64,000 nt of DNA. It comes from Pogonophryne albipinna (Eukaryota; Chordata; Actinopteri; Perciformes; Artedidraconidae). The DNA lies in NCBI GenBank assembly GCA_028583405.1, contig CM053256.1, positions 12,587,954 to 12,651,953 of the forward strand, given 5' to 3'. Every line of letters begins with the position of its first letter. The stretch's first letter is position 1. Shown in pieces: positions 36,001 through 50,200 of the stretch. The position numbers and the translations under genes are program-made. The notes beneath the pieces were generated by a model, which was not told the origin of the DNA, made no database searches, and saw only the letters and a program-made list of their open reading frames with translations.

Positions 36001-39000
36001 ACTTGCTGACAACTTCAGTGTGATGGATTACCCATCAAGCAAGTTGCTGCTTGTTAGTTAGCTGTAGTTAATCATCAACCAACAGTTAAATAAATGGAAA
36101 CAATGGCTACTACATAAAGTATGGAATAAACATGTTGCAAAAAAATTGCTTAACGGTGCTTTGGAAAAGTGTTGATTCATGATTTGTAGTGTGTTGTCAG
36201 CTATTAATGTAAATGTAAACGGTTGGTAGTTTCACAGCATGACATTTTATATTTTCCTTTAAAACTAAATGACAGTATTAGTAATTGACAGTGCTAAAAT
36301 TGATCTTTTTTTAATGGTTAATTAACTTGGGAGTAATATTTAATGATTTGATACAATATAACACTGCTGAAGCTGCTGCAACAGTCTGTAGCTGCTGAGC
36401 TAGTGTCTAATAGATATATCTCTCAGGGAAGGTCAGTGCCACAAAGAGAAAAATACTTCCGGATATTTGAGAAGATAACCTGGCAGCTCCCCCTGGTCCA
36501 GCTCTCTCATTCCGCCTGCTCTCCACTATACTGCACTTGCAGAAAATCAATGCTGAGCGACTGCAACTGTATCGCCACGTTCCCCCGAATCAATAGCAGT
36601 CCATCAGGAGCCTAAGGCCCTGACCTCCAGCACACCCAGCCTCCAGACAGATCTGGGAGCAGATTAGATCTCCCTCTTGTGATAACCCCTGATAAGAAAT
36701 ACTGTTTTAAGATGTACGCTTCTTTTCGTCTTGCACCACTACACATACAAATGCATCCCAAAAACATTACTCAGGGGCCGACGTCATAGAGCCGCTCTGT
36801 TCTGCTGTGTGAATGCCTCGCAGGGCTTTTGAAGGTGTTTCATTGTACTGTGTCATTATATTCTCACAGCAGTAACAGAAGCTGGCCTCAGCATGAGTCA
36901 GCCTTTTTAGTTCAGATTGAGTTTAGATCATTTAGATAATACTTTTAAAGAAGTATAAGTAGCTGGACAGAAATGTATTTTAGAGTATTGACATTTGCTT
37001 TACGTATATGTCCGACTGTGGACCTCTATTTTGGAAAAATAACACTGACTTGTATAATCAGTTGATGTTAAACTAAGGATTTATGGGAACATCTGGCAAG
37101 AATGTGCTTGAACACGGGCATGACTCAAAATGCCAGATTTTATTCCAGTGAAACTAGTTGACTGTTCTTCTCGATCATGTTTAGTCACATGGAACCTTAT
37201 TGAATTACACAAATATATATATATATATCTTATACAATAAAGGCAAGCTTTTGATGCTATAACACAACTCATTAATTATTTCATTTATTTTTCAGCCCAT
37301 GATAACATGTGATTGATATTTTTGTCTAAACAACTCAATATCCGACCTGAATCCCAGCCAGGACAGAACGCACATTATTTATGTACCAGAGGCCTGTTGT
37401 CTGTACAACAAGACAGTGGAGAGGATCTGCCAAGTTGCTAATCTTGTTAAAATGGCAAATTGGTCAGTCAGCCAAGAGCAGAGTCAAACTGATAACAACG
37501 GTCAATTTGAGAAGAAGGTCCAGAGAGGTTGTGGAGGGGGGCAGGGAATTCAATTTGTAGCTAGGTATGCTATTGCTTACAATACTAATACATCAAAATG
37601 TCATGCAGACCAAACGCATACAAAACAAATGGTCTCCTGTTTACAACGTTTCAAATATGTGCCTTTCTCAGAATTCTGTGCGGTCTTTAGCAGACACATT
37701 GCATTAGATACAGATTACATTTACAGACAATAGTCCTCTGTGGTGAAGGATTATGCATCCATTAACTGCTAAAAATAGCCTTTGCTTCAGTGAATGAATC
37801 ACATTCTCCTGCCTTGATTAAGCTGTTTGGTCCATGTTTTATGCTTACAATTTATAGCTGTAATTCCCTTTGGACTGACTAATGCAGACACAGATTTGAG
37901 TGTCTTGGTGGTGTGCAATTTTCATTTTCATACCCATTCAACTACAGTGTGTAAAGACAGCGGTGGCATGAGCAAGTTAGGTCTCTCTGAACATTCAGTC
38001 TCCATTCAGAGGCACACTGATCCAGGTGGCTTCACTATCTGTCAACAATTATGCTTCTCCTCCAGTCCATGTCTCAGTGAGAAAATACTGTAAGTGTACT
38101 GAAGCATCTACAGATCAAGCATGAAGTAGGTGGGTGTGGGCGTGCAGAGGTTGGTAAGGCAGCGCTGTTCAACCATCCTGAGTCTCACATATCATGTACT
38201 CGTGCTGATGAGGCTGAACAGGCAGACAGCCCAGAAGCCCGACAGCTCCCACTGCAGAGAACACTGCATCATTAATAACGACCCGGTGATATAAAGCATC
38301 GATTGCCTTTTTCACCAGGTTCTTCGCCTCCGTTAGCTATTCTATTTTACTCTCAACTGCTTCTCCATATCCGCTGCGTAGCGACTGTGCTGCTTCACTT
38401 TGTTATCTTGTACCTCCACAATTGCCGTAGCGGAAAGCGCCAAAAGGAAACTAAGGGATGTCCAGAAATTGTGGAAATAAGAAGGATATAATAATGGTTG
38501 ATAATATGTTTACTATATCACTCTAGTAAATAATGCTGTGCAGCATTCAAAATAAGAGAGACGACAGACTTGATCATCATAAATACTCCTGTCAGCTGGG
38601 TTGGGTTTGGGCCAGGGCAGAACATTTACATGTTCCTCCAGCATCTTCTATCCTGTTCTAATTACATGTTCAGCACCTGTTCCATCCTTATGTTGCAGGA
38701 TGACTTCATCCTCTGTAATGATGCAATCTCCTGGCCCTTGTAGGCAAGCCAGAGTGGTAGAGGCGGAGGGGAGGAGCCCACCAATCATTTGTCACCTTTT
38801 ATAAGCTGCTGCCAGACTGTGCATTGGAGAACCACGCCATAAATGCATCAAAGGCTTCAATTTGATGCAGAGTCCTTAAGTGCTTGGAGCAGCATGTCTA
38901 TAGTCACATAGGGGCCTTTGCTATCACTTAAAAGGATATTTTATTCCCTTGCATACCATTGTGATTGATAGTGTTTTGGTTCCCTTTTATCTATTTATGT

Positions 39001-42000
39001 TTTTGAGTTTCATCAATCTATGATTCATTTTTCGATACTTCCTTTGTTATATTATATGCTGTTAATCACCTGAGGTACGTGCCCTGTGCACATGTATTCT
39101 GTTTAATCTTTCTTTCTATCTTTGGGAAACACTTGAACACTTTTTTGCTTATTCTTGACTCTCTGGATAGAGATATATGGGAGCTTGCTTGACACCTGAT
39201 AATTAAGCGACATCAGACCCATGAGGAGCTAATCCCTATTTAGCAACAGGGACCTGGGATATCCCATCTGACCAAAAGACTACATGTAGTGACAATGCAA
39301 GCAAACAACCAGACATCACAAAACGACACAGAAATCCAGGATCTAAGCAGCAAGACTTCACAAACTTCAAATAATTATATTCTATTCTAAATAAGAACAA
39401 ACACGTTACTGTACTATCACATCATGAGCTTTGTCACTTCTAACGCCTATTGTGTAGGTTAACTGGGGTTGCTCGTGATTAGTATTATGGACTGGCACTG
39501 GCTGCTTTCCATCACTCGTGTGGAGAACACACCCACGTCCAAATTGGCCTCATCGATGCATAACCCATGCGTGGATGACACACGCACATACACGAACAGA
39601 GCTTCCTGAGCACGTCTTTGTGCTTCTCTGCAGCACAGATGGCTAAATAGTGGGTGTCTTCCTGCTCTCTGGGCCCCTCCTTCACTCTTTTTCTATATTC
39701 CCTCCCTGCGCCTCCTCCCAAGGCCGAGCTGGATCCACCCTAGCTTCCCTATCCTTGATATCCCTCGTCTCCCCCTCCCTCTCTAACAGCTTTCACACAA
39801 TGCCTGACACTCTGCTGTATGGCCTCTCTCTCTAGGCCAGTGCTAAATGGCCAGAGAGATTTGCTAGCATTCATCATTGTAATCATGTTGGTTAAATTAT
39901 TCATAGGCTCCATCAAGCCTCTTCCTGGTGTGGCATGTAGTTATTAGAGTAGCAACATTAGTCTGCCAGAATCTCATGGTGCAGTGGGGACAAAGGAGGA
40001 TAGAGCAGGTTAGCTCAGCACATTGACACTCATTATTATACATCACTGGCTAATGGCTAATTGAAGTCATTACTTTTCTATTCAGAGGAGACCGATGGGC
40101 AGAGTGGAAAATATTGCATTGTTCTATAGCTTTCTGTAAACCACAAGCTCGCTGTGAAGTTACTTACTGAATCCTAACTTCAATACTTGATCGCCAACAA
40201 AGCTGAAAGTAACAATTATTTCCACAATCGATTAATTTCTAATTCAATTGTCCATTTCATATCAATACACTTTTTCCAAAAGTACAAGGTGATGTCTTTA
40301 AGTGTCTTGTATTGTCAGCCCAAATAGATGTGTTTGACTGATATTATTTGTCCATCAAAAAATGAATAGGTGGAAAAATTATTGCATTTCACTAACGAGG
40401 GTTTTGGTTGCAGAGATGTGCTTCTCTAAGTCAGCTTCATCAGTCCAGATTACAGCGGTCCGCCTCCAGCTGGGCACCCTGGGAGCAGATGGCCCCATAA
40501 TCACCCGGGTTCACCTAGGTCTGAAACAGCAGCCAACACCAGCTCCCAATATTTGATTTCATTTCAAGTTTAGCTTAAAATACACAACATGTCAGAGGGC
40601 ATCACTGCAGGAGCCTCCATGGATCTAGAGGCTGTCAGTGTCAACCATGTCATGATTGTGGTTATTTATGATCATGTTTATACAGTGAACCCCGCATCTT
40701 TCCACCTAGCACTGAACAGGCTGCTGCGGCTGGGGATTAAGAAAGGGACTGAATTCTGCAAAGGTCGCTATATCCTCCTGGAATCACATGACCTTAGTGA
40801 GATACCGATTTCCCTGATGTACGATATCAGTGTGAGACTCAACAGAAGCCAAATACCCTCACGGACAGAGTTCACCTTTCCCAGCTGGGAGCCATGACTC
40901 ATGATAAGTATCATGTTCACACACATCCTGCTTCTCTCTTCCCTTTTCTTTCTTTACAGTACAATCCATGATACACGCACCTGTATTTTACTCCCATTGT
41001 GAAGGCAATTATTGTTACAGAAATATTTCCTGTTAGCATTTGTTTTTAAACATCCTGCCTTTCAGCAGTATCCGTTGTAAAACAGAAATGTCCAATGGAT
41101 TCAGAATAAGAGAGCAGAAAACTCCCACATGGCAACATGGTTGGCATGCGTGGTGTTCCCAGTTTTATGGAAAGGCTGTATTTAGGATTGTGATACTTGT
41201 GTTGCATAAAAGAGGCTGAACTTATAAAGATGGCTTACGCTTTGTTCCACCCACATTTCAACATGCCTCTTCTGAGTCCCCATAATGACGCCCCACTACA
41301 TGTTTTTCTCCAGAAAGGACACAAACACAAAGCATAGAACATAGTTTGTCATGTTCACAACGCTCTCTATGCCACTGCCTCCTGGAGATATGTGGGAGAC
41401 AAACAACTACGTAGTAATAATGGCTCATAAAAACAAATCCACCAGAAAAAACAGTCAGTCCAGATTCCAGAGAGCTTTGACAACACAGCAAAACTGATAT
41501 TTTCTTCGTCTTCCGGTAACATTGTTGATTTCTGCTGTTACATAACACAGCCAAACCTCCTTCACAGTTAAGCAACGCATCATGGGAGTGCCAACATGTT
41601 AAAGCCAAACACAGTGAGCCTGCAGATATGATTTCAAGCTGAAGAGCTACCTCAGGGGATTGAAGGAATCAAAGGCTTAGCGGAGATTTGAGCACTGCAG
41701 GTCCGCCTGAAACATCCTAATGTCAACACAATTGCCACTAAATCAGGGATTTTCTGCAGGCAGATTGAGATTGACACAATGCAAACAAGCTCTCCAAATT
41801 TGTATTTAAACGGTAAATACATTCAAAAGGCTCGAATCGGGGACTGAAAGGTTCAAATCAGCCAGTGCATGTTGTATATTATTGAATACTAATTTAATTA
41901 TTTCACACAGGCTGTTTTTTTTACCTTTCCTCCCACATAGTTTAAAACCTCTCTTGTGATAAGCAAAACAGCATATTTGAATTATTTAAAAGAATGCATA

Positions 42001-44177
42001 AAATATCAAAAGCTTAAACCACAACAGGAGAAGAGGTCGGATAGTGCTTGTTTTCAATGTTATGAAAAACTGTCCCCCATTCATGACAGACTGGCTTTGA
42101 GTTTGAATCTCTTGGTAATCCACTCAAATTCAGAATTAAGCAGGTTAATGGAGATTAGGAAGTAACACGATTTCCAATTTTAGTCTGATATACAGATGAT
42201 AAATGTATTCATAGAGTATGGTTTTAGAAAAGTGTGTATTTTTCTTGCAGGTAGATACGCGACTGGAGGTCTTTAAGCGATAACACAATGCCCTTGAGCA
42301 TGTTTTAAGTAGATTAAGGGAATCGGGAAGCCTAAACGAGGGCATGTTTAGGTTGAAAGACTGTAATAATTGATCCACTTAAAGACAGACTGTCTTTCTG
42401 CGGTCTCCCTGACAAACAGCAGGCAGCCAGCATCAGTTAGATCTGAAGCATTATCTTGTTTTCTTCTTATCTCACACTCCGGGCCTTTGCTGCCTCTCAA
42501 GCCCCTCACGCTGCCTTTGACTTTTGTATTTGGAGCCAATCTGTACCGCAGTCTATTTTCCTGGGTATTCTTCTTAAGATCCGCTCGTCATCTCTACCCC
42601 AGTACAACGTGTACTTACCTGTCACTTCTTGTGCTTCTCGAGAACTGCACATAGTTCGTGAATGGACTCTCTGCAGATCTGTTGCAGCTTGTTAAAACAT
42701 GTAAAGGAATCTGCCAATACAGTGAAGTTTAATGATCAGTAATAACGGTTTGGAGATCATCTGGCAGGAAGGCAAATTAAACACAATGCATTACTTTGGA
42801 TTTTCAATCTCTAAGGTAATTTTGTATTGTCTTTCAAGTTCATATTCTTTTGGCCATGGAAACATTTCATCCATATGACTAAGGACCTCTACAAATTACT
42901 TTTGTAAAAAAAAAAAGTATTGTTACTTGTGGTGAATAATTGACATACAAATGGCATTTTTGTGGGTGAAGTATTCCTCTAATAGCACAAATATGTAAAG
43001 TAGGAACTCTTAATATGTACAGTTTCTGCTTTGGGGGTGTTCTATAACTTTTTATTAAAACAGTATAATTGAGTCTTTTAAATATAAGTTTGTACAATAA
43101 TGAAAATGGTGCAGAACTGAATGTACATAAATAAAACAAACTGAAGATGGAGTAATGTACTATATGGGAAGGGGTGGGGAGGAGGCGGAAATGAAGACGG
43201 GGGTTAAAACATTCATATATTTCTTTCTTTCTGTCTGATTTATGCATGAATATACAATTCTGATCACATCATGCCAGCTCCTCTGGGAGCGTGTCTAGCA
43301 GATGCATCGTATGGAAATCAGGCTCTGAGGTTATATATACACATGTGTGAGCCTCACAAAGCGAATGGGAGATAGATGGAGAGGGCTGTGTGGTTGTGTG
43401 TATTTATTTGTATTATTGTATGTATTTTTTGAGGTGGGAATGTGACCAGAAAGCTAATAGAAATAATTGATCTTTGAATTGTGGTGGAGAGCCAAGATCC
43501 ATACCACATGCAATACATAATACATGCATTTAATATGTAACATTTAACCTCACAGGTTAAATGTTCACAGCTTTAATTCAGAGGCATGTGGTATAGCCAC
43601 AGTTGGAACAAACTGGTCTTTAACTCCAAGTGAGAGATTAAACCATCACTGATAAAAAGAGCCCAGCATGGCTAGCTTTAGCCCAACAAACTGCAAAAGA
43701 CATATTGAAGGGACAACCTCTTCCTCTTAGCCGTATGTTGCCCTGCGCAGCATCTTTGGCTACTGTTCATGGTAATGAGGTGCTCTGTTACTGAACAGCA
43801 GGATGAAAGCATTTTACCCTGGGGCCTGCTGGGACCAGCTTGTACAAAGCAAAGGGAAGGAAAGAAAAATCAAGGTTATGCTCACAAACTTGATGACACA
43901 GTTAGCGGCGCGGCTGACGTCACTCTCCCACGTTTAACATCAGCCTCCGCTCACATGGCGAGCTAGCTGTTTCACATGTTCCCATCCAACCCTGGAAACA
44001 CACTTTTTTGTAGCCATCTCCTCTACTCTCAGCATCACTTGGCCACTGTGGATGGTTTCCATGGTAACACCACCCACAGGAGCCGGCTACCTTCCCTGTT
44101 ACCGTAGCAACTAGTTCCCTACAGAATTTCAAGCATGTCACTCAGTCTCAGTCTCTGTCTGTCTGTCTGTCTGTGTC

Positions 44178-44259
<82 letters not shown>

Positions 44260-47200
44260 TCTGTCTCTGGAACGAAACATGTTTATTTGGACTTTCTTTC
44301 CTGGGCAGGACTCTAAACTCTGGCTTAGTGGTTTGTTAGCTTTCCCTTATCGCTGTCTGTTGGTTGTTCACATTCCACTTAAATTACTTGCAATACTCCC
44401 AGTATACTGCTGAGCTGTGCTCATTGAGATAAGAGCAGACTAAAACTTAAATGTTTCCACTATAGTGTTGGGAATAATGTCTAATAATATAATTAATTGA
44501 ATCATTGATAATATCATCTGTATATAAACAAGAATAGAGTGAAGAACGATGAAGAGAGTGTAATTATAACTGTGCAAAGGCATAACAAACTTAAATTAGA
44601 TAATGGATAATGGATAAGCAGCCAGAAGAACTGATGGAAAATGGAGAAACAGCAAGAAAATGAATTATCATCCATACTGGTTTATCTCGACACCCCTTCA
44701 AACTATTTGGTAAACAATTAATAATAAAAGCCATTCACCATTACAAATGTAAAAGGGGTTGCCTCTGTTTCATATGAACTCAATATCTTTGGGTTGTACT
44801 GAATTTCGGACATATTAGACATATTTTCTTAATAGATATTTTTCTTAGATTAAAGAAATCTACAGATTTATCATTTGAAAGACAGCCACAAGCGTAATAT
44901 CTATATGTATTATATAATATATTAATGGTTTTAACTATGTATATGCAATATTCAACATTTACTGGTAAAGTATATTACTCCCCTATTAGTGACACCATTA
45001 TATTGTATTTTTTTAAATTACCCCACTCGTAGTTAATCACAATGTGATGACTCAGTAGCTGACTTAACGATTTGTCACGTTCTTCTGATTTGGCTGCTTT
45101 AGAGACAAACAACAGATCATCCTTACACTAGTTTTAATTATCGATTCGATTTGCAAGACTTCTTTTAGGTGTTCTCATAACCACTACTAAAAAACATTTG
45201 ATATGTGCAAATTAAAATGATCTGATTATCACTCTTAAATAAAGACTAACATGATAAATCACCTCACATACAGTTTGATAAATCCACTGACGAGGAATAA
45301 CAATGCAAACTGAGATCATGCCAGGCGGACATGTCCTGTCTTGCTTTCTCAGTGTTATTTTAGACTGGGCCACTCTTGTGAGATAATGAGTGCTGGCTGT
45401 GCAGTCTGCGAGTCTGTTCTGCAGAATCACTCAGTAGATTAAATATTAGTGTTATCTCATTTCCTAAAGCCATGAAGTCTCAGCAGAGCGTCCAACTGAA
45501 GGGAAAATGGTTTAATCATTGAGACAATCTGCACAAAAGACCCCACACTGAGGGCCTACAACCTCCATTTGTGCTTTCCCCTTTTATTACAATCTTTTCA
45601 CAAGCCACCACCAGACTTGTGAGAGGAATCTAATTTGTCAGGCGAGTTTGGGTGAGCATTGATAACCGGCACAGCTTGGCCTTGGCGAGCATGATGACCC
45701 TGAGCTGAGAAAAGAGTGGAATACTATCTGTCTGTCTCCATCACTGAATCGTATTGTGATGAACAACAGGAGCAGCCACACCTGAGTCTCATCATCTATA
45801 GCAGCCTGGTTGTTTACAGTAGGCAAGCCTTCTGTGTATTCTGTATGGAATGGAGGCAGGGTCAATTGCAGGAAGCCTTGGAGAATCTAAGCTTGCTGAA
45901 TACACAGCATCGAGTCAAATGCTATGGGAACACTTTATCTCAGGGGAAGAGGAGGGTATATTTGAGACTCTGCAATAAATAACCATCCTAATATACATTG
46001 GCACTGGCAAATAAACAACAGCTGGGAAATATCTTGGTTGTAAATCTTAATTAAATAATATTAATATAACAGAAAAAGCCCTAGTACTGGTTATCAATCC
46101 AATACTAAGCTAACTTTACTGCTTACACATAAACCTCACATAATAATACATTTTATTTCTATAGCGCTTTTCTTGAACCCAAAGACGCTTTACATTTGGG
46201 AGGGAGGGTAGACAAACAAAACAAAAACAAAGCCGAATGCAACAAGTTCACACCAGTTGTCTGGGGATTGTCAAAAAGCATTATAGGACATTTATTTAAT
46301 CACTAGAAGATTTTATAGAATGTATTATTAGAAAATGGGTACAACCACATTGCCAATATCAGTGAACCCTCACAAAATAACTTAACAAAAATTCCCACTG
46401 TATTGTCTTCGTTCATATTGTAGGAATATCTGATGTTAAACCCCTTCCGTTCAAGTGTCCTAGTAAGGTGTAGGGACAATAGAGAACCAGCATGTGCCGA
46501 TAAAGACAGACAGAGTCATTCAGACGTCTAAACATTTCAAGAATGAAGAAAACAAATGCAAGAGAAGCAAAGTGCAGAATAAAAAGAAATAAAAAGAAGG
46601 GTGAGTTTGAAGCATCAATTATTCAAGGGATATCAGTAAGTATACACAAGGAAAGTGAAAAGATGTCACTGGCCACTGAAAGCTGCTGAGGCAGATGGAG
46701 GGGCAGTGTCTGGGAGAGTGGGGAGGGGGGGGGTAAGGGAGTGCCTTTGGGATGAGGCAGGGGCGGCTGGGGCAGAGACGGGGAGGAGGGGGGAGGTGGG
46801 GGGGCTGAAGCAAGGCGGAGACACGGGTGGGGATTTTTTTCTTTGTGTTCTGTAGAGCAAGGGTGGGGAGTAGACCTGGAGGGTGGGTACAATAACAATG
46901 GGATGGGGGCTTACAAAAAATAAAACAGGTAGTATCAAGAGGAAGGATTGGCAGAGCGTTGAGAGGGTGCGTGACAAGTGCTAAAGCCCCGTTGACAAGC
47001 AAGAGCCCAGACCTTTCCACGGCCTTCAATAATTGATGCGGCTTCTGCAACGTGCCATCTTTATAAAGCAGCTCGTCTGTGGGAAATGTGTCTGCCTGTA
47101 TTTCTGAGCTATCTGTGTAATACCACTGTACGTTTGTGAATTAGTGTCTTAGAAAAGTGTGTTGAGTCCTTCCAATAGGAGTGTTTTTTTATGTGCGTGC

Positions 47201-50200
47201 AAATTATTGTGGAATGTACGGAGCCCTGGAGGGTCCAAAGAGAGAAAAATAAATAGAATATATGTTTCCCTCCATAGCAGCTCACAATGTTTCCCTGTAG
47301 ACTGTACATCCTGGCTGGATCAGTCTCCGTGGGCCTCGACAATTCCTTACTCCCTTAAAACCTGCAGCCACGAATGTTAAGGAAATTAGATTTTTTTTCA
47401 ATAAAACTCCAGTCTGGCCACAGGGTTTTTTATTGCCTCTGCCTTCGCCCCCACACTCCCTCGTCTCATTTGAAGGCCACCTGTGAATACATGTACATGA
47501 CAGAGATGGATCTCTCTGCTCTCCCAGCTGTCCGGGCTCAGCAGCTATAGGGCTGGGTTCCTCCATTAGCATGCACTCCACCTTGCAGCCCACATAACAT
47601 TCTACATGCTCTACATCACTTAGACACTCTCCATCCTCCCTCACCCTCTCCGTTTTCTCAAATCATTCGCCGTGCCAGGGCAATCCCCGCTCTCTCCCTC
47701 CCTCTCTCTATCTCAACCAGCCCTAAATCTGTTTCACTGCGCTCTCTCTTTTGCCTCCTGAACATGGAGGACAAGTGTTATCACCACACTGCAGATGTTT
47801 TTGAAGGGGGCTGCTCTGAAACCTCCCACTGGCTACGGCAGGACTAAACATCTCGCTTCGCCTTGGCATTAAACTTTTCTGCAGAAATCCAACCCATTAG
47901 GCTTACTGAGGCGCGTGTGCAGGCTGTGAAGACCTTGGGCTGTAGTGGTATCTCTGCCCCGCATACTCTGGAGGAAAGCCACAGCTGGATGTAATCAGGA
48001 CGGTATGCTAGTTTCTCAACCCCTCAAGGTGACACTGAGCAAACTCATGACATTCGCAAACACACACAGAAAACACCTGTAAATCCACGCAGTCCCTGGG
48101 CTTCAGCTTTTACAAGCAATTGAGATTTCATCTGCAAGTACTCAAGTCCAGAAATGGTCCCATCTACATGTATTTCATATGTGACATTCAGTAAGAATGA
48201 TGAAAGTTTGTGAAGCTTCGGGAAGTTATTTTGAATGCTTATATAACCTAGAAACAGCCATGTGATTTGGGAAAACATAACAATTAACTCATCAAATGCA
48301 GTGCATCCGGTTATGCATGGCAGGTTATAAAGATGGCACAAAGAGATGAGCATTGCAAGCAAACATTATTAAATGCTGAATTGGGAATTACTCTCTTTCC
48401 AGCTGAGACGCATCATTTGAAATGTTGCAGAAAGGCCAGGAGACAAGATGAAAATCGTCTCAACCACGAGTTGGCAGAGCTTTCCTGAATCTAGGGAGGA
48501 GCCGTGCAAATATGCAATTAATGTCAAGTTATTTTCAGCAGAAAAGCTGGAAGAACTCCCAGCCTGGAGATACAAATTCATTTATTCACAATCTAAAAAG
48601 ACAAGAAGTGATAATAGACATTTAAAAAACCCTATGACCTTTTGAAGCACGCAGCACAAGGCACTGTTTCAATGTTTCTGATTGGAAGAATGGCCAACAT
48701 GGCACATTCATTTCTTTCATTAGACTGTCACCTCTACTAAAAGCTCAATGCTATAGGGCACTTTTACATCTGTCCTTTCCTCAAAACACTATCTCTTAAA
48801 ATATTATTAAGCAACAAAAATACCTGGAATACGTTGTAGTTTAAGCATGTGGTTACATTTGCAAACTGAAAACTGCTTTGTTAGATTAAGGAAAAGATAA
48901 TGATTGGGCTTTAAATAAGTATGTGTTGAAACATTAAATTCCATATATAAATTCAGTACATAATTGACTTGCCGTGGGCTAATACATTAATATATAAGTT
49001 AAAATAAGTGTAAGTAAGTAAGAGAACACAAGCGGTCTTCTTGGTGAAAATCTGTTTTTTTTTGATAATTTTTCCACCCAGCCTCTTCCATATCACGTAT
49101 TTGTGATACTTCATAAGCAAACCAAAAAATAAAACTTCAGGCACACAACATATGTAATTCAGAAGAAACTGTTTTTCCCTCTAAACATATTTGACAATGC
49201 AGTTCACTGTATGGGAGTGAAATGTTTAGGAGACCCGGCTGTTCCTCAGGTACAGAGTAGCTCTCATTTCAAGAGGACCCTGCAGGATTAAATCCAGGTG
49301 TTATAAATGTGCTCCGCTTCCAAAACCTTGGAAAGGAAGTCAGACACGGGAACAGGGGGAAAACATGTGATACAATAAAATGGTACGTTTTATGCCCACT
49401 GGCACACGGATATAGTAGAGAATAGCAAGCGCACGGAAATCCATTAGTGGAACCTGATTATCTCTTGGCTCTAAAATTAATTAAGTGCGTGTAGGGCAGA
49501 GTGTGTGTGAGTTTGTGTGTTTGAGAGAGGGAGAGAAAGAAAGAGAGAGAGAGAGATCTGGTTATCCTTGTCTTTTTCCTTGTTTTTTTCCCAACAAATC
49601 GTCTTGTGTTACTGCATAGAGAGGCAGATGGGGGTGGGAGGTGCATGGATCTGAATGGCTGTATTCCAGCACGAGGCCTGAAATTGCTGTTTGGGAGGAG
49701 CTGCAATTTTATGACTCATCATTTTTATTTTAATCTCTAGCCGTACTTTAATCTGCTTCCTATCCTTCCGCTGTTTCCTTCCATTTTCTCTCCCTCCCTT
49801 TATGTTTCATGCACTCCCAGATTTCTGTATTTCCTGAAACCTGTAGGTACGGTGGGATTTTCCGAGAGTGCCACCAATCTTCTTCTGAAGCCTCTCTGGA
49901 GCCGAGTGCTCGTGCTCAGGTTCATGCTGCAGTCATTTATCTTGATAAATACAGAACTTGATGAAAAAGCTGAGCACGTACCTGTTGTCTTTAGTCTCGC
50001 TTGTCACATGCCTTTTATCACATCCGGCTACACCAAACACAATCTTTATATGAAGCTTTCATAAATCAGGTTTTCCTTTGTGGTGGTTTTGCTGTAGCTA
50101 AATCTCACAAGCTGCAGTCTGGCATTTTGACAAGTGAGAACTCTCATTGCCATAGTTATTCCCCAATGTTTGTAATCTTAAAGAGAGCACCTGGGTGGTC

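Noticed and set aside
40589..40897. 102-codon plus-strand frame with balanced composition
   Set aside because: Looked more protein-like than its neighbours, but no family is recognised, and there is no partner exon or promoter evidence. Kept only as a note.
46619..47050. 143-codon Pro/Leu-rich minus frame in aplp1 intron 1
   Set aside because: Low-complexity C/T-rich DNA. Overlapping frames in other phases look equally 'protein-like'.
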